Source: Pagrus major
Lineage: Eukaryota; Chordata; Actinopteri; Spariformes; Sparidae
NCBI RefSeq assembly: GCF_040436345.1
Contig: NC_133220.1
Span: forward strand, 8,508,664-8,572,663
Length of the DNA stretch: 64,000 nt
Direction: 5' to 3'
Under the pieces are notes generated by a model. That model was not told the origin of the DNA. It saw nothing but the letters and a program-made list of their open reading frames with translations, and searched no databases. The stretch's first letter is position 1, and every line of letters begins with the position of its first letter. The translations under genes and the position numbers were made by a program. Shown piece after piece: positions 24,801-33,800 of this stretch.

Positions 24801-27800
24801 GAGAACAGAGAAAACACACCCCTTTTATTCCTTACACTGCTGTGAAAATGGCCTTGAGCTCTCTTATATCTAATGAATTTTCAAGATTGTGGGGAGAAAA
24901 AACTAGTGTGAATACCACAGTGCGGCGTCTGCTCTCTCTGATTGTTCATTATGCAAACAAAGTACGCTCTCTTCTCACAATTAGGTTAACAGAGACATCC
25001 AGTGGCCAAACAGTGTAAATGGTGCTGATGTAGTGAATCTAATCATTTGCTAGGGTCAGTTAGATAAAAGTCCAAAATGTATTTGGAGATGCTTCTTCGC
25101 TTGCTGTTTAAAAATGATGATGGTGATTCTTGCAATGGTTTATGAAAAGAGTAACGCCTGCACGCTGACTCCACAAACCACACATTTATTAAAATGGACA
25201 ATGTTTTGATCCCATTCAGATCTTCCTCACGTTAAAAAAACCTCCATCAAGCATGTTGGAGCCCCGAGATGAGAAGAGGACATGAATTTTTAGGATCATT
25301 ATTAAACCTTTATTTGACCACAAGGAGAGTTTTTATGTGTTCAACGCCAAGAGATCTGAATAACATTAGAGACAGAGATATGTTTTGGGTATAGCTTGTA
25401 GTTGGTAGCTGTCCATAGTCCATAGTACATGTGTGTTACTGGATGTTACCAGAAAAACATGATACATATTTTAAAGGTGACATGCGTTTTTAATGCTTTT
25501 TAAAAATATTTATAATATACTTGTATATTTGATGTGCCGTCTCTTTTCTCCAATTCTGTGGAGTTGACTTAGTTTTGGCCCTAAAAGAAGAATAATCAAT
25601 CAATCCAATCTTTAATTTAGTTGATATCCTCACAGTGTCGTATGACAGGGAATAATACGTTTTTAATAACCTCTGATTTTGAATTTTTCCAGTCCAGAAA
25701 TGTGTAAATGACCTGATCTCATTATTGAACCACAACGATTCAACTGGGCTCTAAATATTTTAGGAACGTGCTTTTATATTGGTTTAATATCGGTTTGAAG
25801 TGTGATTTCTCAGTTCATAGTGTGCTCAGTTTATATTCTGTAATTCCAATAGCTCTAAGCCTAGACAAACGTCTATTTCTATCTTGTGTGTGTTTTAAAT
25901 GTGAATCATGAATCGTGTATTGTTGAGCCTTGTCAAAGGAGAATTTCTGTCACTGTTGGGACGGACAATAAAGTTTATCTATTCTGTTCTATTTTGAAGA
26001 TTTAATAATAGCTTTAATAAAGCAGCATGCCTCCTACTGAGCAAAACACATCAAAAATTTAACATCGTTGGTAAACGTTCAACATCAAAAGACGTCCCCT
26101 GAGGAGCCAGAAATTTGGCGCAGTCTTTTTAGAAACATTTTTTAACATTCTCTACTGACGTCTACTGAGATCCTCACAGGGTTCAAAATGAACATTTTGA
26201 AGACGTAATTTTAGACAGCCTCTTGTGGTTAAAATCTTTAGTTTTTATGACGTCCATAGACTCACTTCAAGTCAGCCACGGGGTGGAATTGAGGAATTCG
26301 GTTTTAATGTCAATACATGGGGTGCACACCCTACCAGGTGAGCTAAGAGGGCACCCTGTAAGGATGTCGATAGTGAAAGTGAAAAAGACTTTTAAAAAAA
26401 ACAATGCAAAAACTTTTATTCTGGCTCGTCAGTGGACGTCATTTGAACGTTTGACAAAGACGTGAAATTGACGTCTTTTGGATGTGTTTTGCTCAGTGGG
26501 CTGTTAATTCCAGCTTGTTATCAACATTATTTTGCACTTGACACTGAACTTGAACCTGTTCCTATTTAAATCTGCAAAGAGCTCGATGCTCTGCTTCCAA
26601 ATTATTTTGACTGGTCATTTCTTATATTCTTATTAAACTGACTAAAGGTATTTGTCTCTTTCTGCCCTTTCAAATTATTGTCCATTTAAAGAAATGTGTG
26701 GTTTTTAAGTAAGCATGCAGCAGTTATTCTTTTAATTAAATGAAAAACAACAGTTGTGAAAATACATCACATCAGGATCATTATATAACCTGCAAGCTGT
26801 TGAACAGAGTACAGATTGCACTCTCTTCTTCCTCCACATTCAGGCACACTTCTCCTATCATCGCTCTCAGCAGAACGATTGCCTCTCGAGCTGAAGTCTG
26901 CAGCTCCTTCACCACCTACAGATGGAGGAGGAGGAGGAGGAGGAGGCTCACTGTCATTTAAAGGCCACGTTGTCAATGGCACTGCTGCACATTTGTCATG
27001 AGAACGATAATCAGAACTTCAAGTCGAAACAAGCAAGCAGAGTTGAAGCTATTTTGCTGGTCAGATATACAATCAAAGATCAATGTAAGCTTCAGGACAA
27101 CCCAAAGCAGCAATGGTATAAAACAAAAATGAGCAGTGAAATTATACTAAATATTTGTATTTGACTCCAGTTGATTCAGCAGTGATCAAAACATTGTTAA
27201 AAACAATCCTCATTTATATGTTTGTTTATACAAATTGCAGGTGAGGAGCTGCACAAATTCAAAGCACACCTGCACCACATCTCACAATATCATCACCACT
27301 GCTGAGTGCTTGAATTATTCATGATGCCAAATGTGTAGATGAACAGACAGGAGTCTCTCACCAGCACAGCCTGATCCAGCATCTCGCAGCCCTGCATGTA
27401 AGCTGTTTCAATATCAATGCAGTGAGTCCGACTCTCCCTGTGGTAAACAAACAGCTTATTTAACGTGTAGAAGAGAAGATGAGAGGACTGCCGACAGTCG
27501 TAAATTCTGTGTAGCGTATTCACTCACACTTGCATGTCTCTGAAGCACTTGATGCAAAGCATAGACTGATTCTCTGTTGAGAACAGGATGTAGGGCTCCT
27601 CGTGGAGAGCTGCGGAGACAGAGGCGCCTTTTAACTTCAATCCACAGGAGTGTATTCCTAGTGTATTCTGTGTTTTCAAAATTTGGATTTTTTTCAGAAT
27701 ACAAACACAAGTTGCCTTTCATACCGCTTTGTTAAGAAATCCTTAAAAAAGCAAAAGAGGGACTACACCTGTCGTGAGCAACATGCTTTTACACCTGGAG

Positions 27801-30800
27801 TTAATTACAGGTGGCACTCACAGCAATCCCTGTGTTTAGCTTTGGTGCGTTTGGCGAGGGATACAATCTCGTGGTGGGAAAACATTCTGGCCTTGTGAGT
27901 CAGCTCCCTGCAGGTGCCGCACAGTGGCTGGCTACAAGTGTTGCAGAAGTACATCACCCCTGTGTCCTGTATGAGAGGAAAAAAAAGCATAAACAATGCA
28001 GCTGAAAGGCAGAGTGGGAAGATAGTTTTGTTATTTTATGTTTTTTTAAGGCTACACATGTTCTCTGTTGCAATATTTGATTAAAAACATACCTGCAATG
28101 AAGCCAATGTGTGTGTAGTTTAAATGTTCTGATTTTAGCGCTCCCCAGTGGTAGTATGATACACCAATGTCCACCAGGACTGTCTCATTTATTAAAGATG
28201 CTATAACAACCAACAAATTACAAAATCTTTGAGTATCAGCCACATACAATACTGGGAGCATATCAATATTCCCAAGGTCCTATGTTCCCTGGTACTACAT
28301 ACCCTGGTCCTATGTATTTCTAATGTCTGTGGGTCTGTCTGTCTGTCAGGTTGTACCTTGTTATTACTCTCTTGGTCACAGTTGGCACACTGCACCATCT
28401 CCTCAGCGTCTCCGTTGTTGTCCACCAGAAACTTCAGCAGACGGTCCTCTGGAGGGAGGGTGCTATTCCCTTTTACTACGGATGGGTAACTGTGGCAAAG
28501 ACAGACATTCAGAGAGCCTGAGTGATTGTTCAGAGAAAATCATGACATTACGCACCAAATTAGTTCGACTGGCACTTTTTTTCTTGTTACTTCACTTGGA
28601 TTTTTGACCTGCGCTGTGTAGAGTGATGAATGCACAAAGTTTGACATTAATAGGCTGTTCATTCATCCGCAGATGCAATACTGTGTCTCTGTGCTCACCT
28701 TAAATCTGAGTTTAAGGTGTGTACATACAAGCAGGAAACAAAATATTACATCTGAATATTTGTCTACACCTTAGAACATGTCTGGAAGAGCTTTAAAATG
28801 TATCTCTTTTATTTATGGATAGTTCATATTTTATACTCTGTATTTCAAGAGTTCAGAGTTCCTGAGTAATCCAGCAACACTGAGACCGTTGCCAAGCAAA
28901 GTTTAAGGAAAAACAAGAAAAAGAAAAAACAAAAGTGATCAACATGAGTAGGGTTGCTGCGATATACCAATTTCAAGGTAGAACGTGTTGTGGAAACTGA
29001 CGGTTATCATACCGTGTACATTGCTTATCTATCATATTAGTGTTATTAAAAATATATACAACATATTTTGTGTCTGTCAGGACATAATATTTTGTAAAAT
29101 TATATAACAAATACATTATTTTACTGACTCAGGGTCACTTTGACTAATAATAATAATCATAATAATAATCATAATAAGTAACACCATTTACTATGATATC
29201 TTGAAAACGTGATATTTTCTGAGATCACTGTCGTACAGTGAAAGTCTCATACTGTTTCAACCCTAATCACATGTAAAGGCGATATACAAAGATACATATA
29301 AATAGAAATTGTGCAAAAACATAACAAATAGAAGAAAGTTGCAGTTTATCTCCAGTGTAGTGCAAATATCGAATAAATAACCTCCCAAACAGGTTAAATT
29401 AGTTTTAAAACTTGTCTGACTGCCCTGTCTGCTGCAGAGACTCAGCTGTAGTACTGCAGAGAACCTGAGGGGGGCAGCAGAGACGTCCGTGACACCTCCA
29501 CCGTAGAAGAAGAGGAGGCGGAAGGCGGAAGTGGCTGTGAAGCTCGACAGGACAAGCGTGTGTAAAAGCGTCAGGGCAAGTCTGAACGAGCTGTCATCTG
29601 GAAACTTCCAGCAGAACACACCTCAGAGCAAGAAGCGGGACTTCATTAAAGAGTTTGTCCACCGAGAAAAACACTTACGACGTCCAAAAAAAAATGTCTG
29701 TTATCTCCGAGGACGGTGTGCGCGGCGGGAGCCTGTTCACGGATATAAGCGCCGATAACGACGACTGGGAGCCCACCGAGATCGAGAGCCTGTGTATGAA
29801 CTGCTACAAGAACGGTACGACGCGTTTACTTCTGACCAAAATCCCTTTCTTCAAAGAGATAATCGTCAGCTCGTTCAGCTGCCCTCACTGCCACTGGTCC
29901 AACACGGAAATCCAGTCCGCAGGCCGGATTCAGGATCAGGGCATTTGTTACACCCTGAAAGTCAAGACAAGAAAGGACTTGAACCGTGAGGTTGTGAAAG
30001 CAGACAGCGCGACCACCAGGATCCCTGAACTGGATTTTGAAATCCCACCCTTCACTCAGAAAGGTGCACTGTCCACCATCGAGGGTCTCTTGGACCGAGC
30101 GGTTGCAGGGTTGGAACAGGAACAACCTGTCAGGCGAGCCACTCACCCAGAGGTGGCTGACAAAATAGATGAATTCATCCAGAAGCTCAAGAAGTTAAAA
30201 GAGGTTGAAAACGAGTTCACCGTTGTGATTGAGGATCCATCCGGCAACAGTTTTGTGGAAAATCCAGTGGCCCCTCAGAAAGACGAGGCTCTCGCCGTGT
30301 CCAGGTTCAAGCGGACGGTGGAGCAGGACATCAAGCTGGGACTGAAGGCTGAGGATGACTTGGGCGAGGACGAGGAACCTGCTGGCAACGACCTGGAGGC
30401 CATGAGAAGTGAGGTTTTGGTCTTCGACACCAACTGCCCAAATTGCAACGCGCCAGCCTCCACCAACATGAAGCTCGTCCAGATCCCTCACTTCAAGGAG
30501 GTCATCATCATGGCCACAAACTGCGACAGCTGTGGCCACAGGACCAATGAGGTGAAATCAGGTGGAGCCACAGAAGAGCTGGGCACCAAAATCACCCTGC
30601 ACATCACTGACCCTTCGGACATGACCCGAGACGTGCTCAAGTCCGAGACGTGCTCCATCTTTATCCCGGAGCTGGAGTTCGAGCTGGGGATGGCAGCCGT
30701 GGGTGGGAAGTTCACCACCCTGGAGGGGCTGCTGAAGGACATCAAAGATCTGATCGTCTCCAAAAACCCCTTCGTCTGCGGTGACAGCAGCACTACAGAC

Positions 30801-33800
30801 CGGATGCAGAAGCTGAGGGAGTTTGGGGAGAAGATAGACAAAATTATGGCTGGAGAAATGGATGTGCACTTCGTCCTGGACGACCCGGCAGGGAACAGCT
30901 ATCTGCAGAATGTGTACGCCCCAGAAGAAGATCCTGAGATGACTACGGAGAAGTACACCCGCACATTTGAGCAGAACGAAGACCTCGGCCTGAATGACAT
31001 GAAGACTGAGGGATATGAGGAGGAAAAGTGAGCTGAAAGGACTAAATGAGTCGATATGTCGACGATGTCTTGTCAGAAACCCAGTCTCATTACATTGCTC
31101 CATATTTTGTCATATTTTCAGACATTTTAAGTTTAAAAACTGGGTGACTGGTTGTTTCCATCAGTATATTATTGGTGACGGGGATTCTAAGTTGTTTAAA
31201 TGTAACTTTATTTGTTCACATGGATGCTAAATCCTCATTGTTGCATTCTTGCAACTTCCCAGAAGATGGCGCTCTGTTATCTCTGATTAAAAGGTTTCTT
31301 TTCTCTCAGAAGACCACATACTGTGTGACAAATTAATCTTTTTATACACCTGTTAGCATAACATCATCTCAATAAAGTGTTATCTCTGATAGTTTAGCTC
31401 TGCTCTTTTGAATTGGCAGATGTTGAGAGAGAATGTTTAATGTTGTATTAAAGATTAATTTCAGATAGGAATTTTCTGGTTGTATCTTTTATAATTAACT
31501 TGAGGAATAGCCAGAATTTTTTTTAACAAAGACTTATTAAGATTATTCAAAAGTCTGTGTGTATCTGCAGGATCATCTTTATATAATTATATATTTGGGC
31601 TGCGACTAAACGAATTATTTCCTTTATCAGTTGATCATTTTGTTGTCAGAAAGTAGTGGAAAAAGCCTGGAGCCAGATTTAGGGGGGCTGCAAGTAATTC
31701 CTCAAATATCTTGTTTTATCCACAACCTAAAGATATTCGGTTTAATGTCTTAGAGAAACCAGAAAATATTCACATTTAAGTAGCTGTAATCAGAGAATTT
31801 TAACTTTTATTCCTCAGAAAATGACTCAAACTGATTAACTGATTATCAAAATCGCTGGCAATTAATTTAATTGCTGAAAACTAATAAATCAGTCATTCCA
31901 GCTTTAGTATGATGTACCAGAGCTCAATGTGACAAATTCAGAATCAGAAGTATTTTAACGATCCCTGTGGGGGAGTTGCTCCTTCTATTATAGAAATATT
32001 ACACTGTAGATATGAACAAGATTTAAATAGAGAAAGATAATATGACAAGAGTAAGTCAGAATGAAGTATATAAAGTACTATGAAATAAAAAAAAAAAAAG
32101 TACATAAAACTATAATAATGACAACTTTGTATATATTAAATACACAGGCTGAAGGAGATGTATCATCTTACCATCAATCTAAAACCCAAACATACAATAA
32201 AAGAATAAAATAACAAGAAAACAGCAAAACATTTGAGAGTCTGAAACCAGAGAACAAAAGCTACATTGCTTGACTGAAAAATAAAACAGTTGCCTATTAA
32301 CTTTCTGTTTATTAGACAAAAGCTTAACTAAGTCTAGATTTTGATAAGCCAGTTCTTGTTAACCCAAAGAGTTAAAAATCCCTCTTGAGGTCCATTAAAT
32401 GTCAGCTAGAAAAGAACAGGGGCAGCTGCCAGGTCCAGTTTCCGTCACATTAACCTCATTTACACAGGCCTGTTAGATTTAAACATAAAGCTGTTTGCCT
32501 CATTCTCATTCAGCTGCAGTGACACAAACGTTCCTCTCTCCTGTCTGCTGTGAATGTTTTTATCTGGTTTTCATAGCAACAGGGATCTATTGTGTTCTAC
32601 TAATAGCAGAGTAGTGGATTCCTAGATTACATGGTTCTTGAGTGAGCAGCTGTTAGCTGCTGCTGCTGCTGATAGAAATAGTAGCAGCGGGCCCCTGTAG
32701 CCTGAGACCAGACAGCAGAGCACAGTGGCTCGGTGCCCACAGGGTTATTTCAATAGAAAACTCGTGATTTCCTGGGTTTCCCCACCTCAGTTCTCAGCAC
32801 CTTGTATCCTGATTAAAAGCACTGCTGTTGGTTTTACTTTGATTTACACAGCTATGCATTATCTACCTCAACATAGGGTCATATCGAACAGCTATGAGGC
32901 AGATGAATGTGGAAGTCGCCTGAGGTTCAGCCAGTTTGTCTCTAATTTTATTCTATTTAATGCACGATAATTAGCTCACAGTATATTTAATCTGAGTTAA
33001 ATATGAATTCAAACATACACGCCTCAGCAGAAACACTTATTTTTAAGAAGACATACGTGTGACTGAGCAGAATCAGAACCCAGGAGCTGCTCTTCAGGGA
33101 TGATTTAAAAAAAAAAATGTATAGAAAATCTTTATTCAACTAGGAAGTCACACTGATAATAAGTCAGACCCAGCCACAGCTGAATAGCATTATCTAGCAC
33201 CTGACAGGACAACAACATCAAATCACAGTAGCAAACAGACTGTGGAGTGCATACCTTCACCAAGGCCCAACAGTCCCCTTCAATTCAATCATGCCTGATC
33301 TAATATCAAATAAAACATATTTAAATCCTCTATATCTGGATTTTTATTTGGATCTGCATCAAATTGTCCTCACTCACAGATACCAGCCACCTAAATACAC
33401 CAGATTTTTTCGTCAATATCTATGCATCAATCCCTGAGAAGCTAACAAAAATGTCTTTCTCACAATGTTAAAGAATGTGAGAAATAATTCCTGGATCTGC
33501 TCGTTTATCCTCCTTGTTGGAGGTAATAAGTGCATAAAAAAGCCATTGTGATGTGTGAAGCAACTGTAGCTCACAGTGACCACGTCCGAGTTTGTTTCGG
33601 ACCTTCAGACCTTCATCAGGTTGTTTGACACCTCAGATATTGTCCAGATCTGTCTGAATATTCTTGAGAATTAAAAGGTTAATTGCACTTTGAAAGGCTG
33701 TGCGAGCATTATTAAGCAATACACAGCAGAAATGCTGACCCTGTTAGAGCCTGTGTGCAGACACAGATCCTCAGGTGAGGCCCTTCTGGTCGTCCCTAAG

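Noticed and set aside
26300..26345. tRNA-like look of the 'GGTGCACACCCTACCAGGTG' stretch inside a MITE
   Set aside because: No cloverleaf could be drawn and it lies between the element's inverted ends.
29655..29693. Upstream extension of the zpr1 frame by 13 codons
   Set aside because: It begins at TTG, not ATG. The first ATG in frame (29694) has A at -3 and gives the expected length.
30558..31103. 181-codon reverse frame opposite zpr1
   Set aside because: Antisense shadow of the zpr1 coding sequence.
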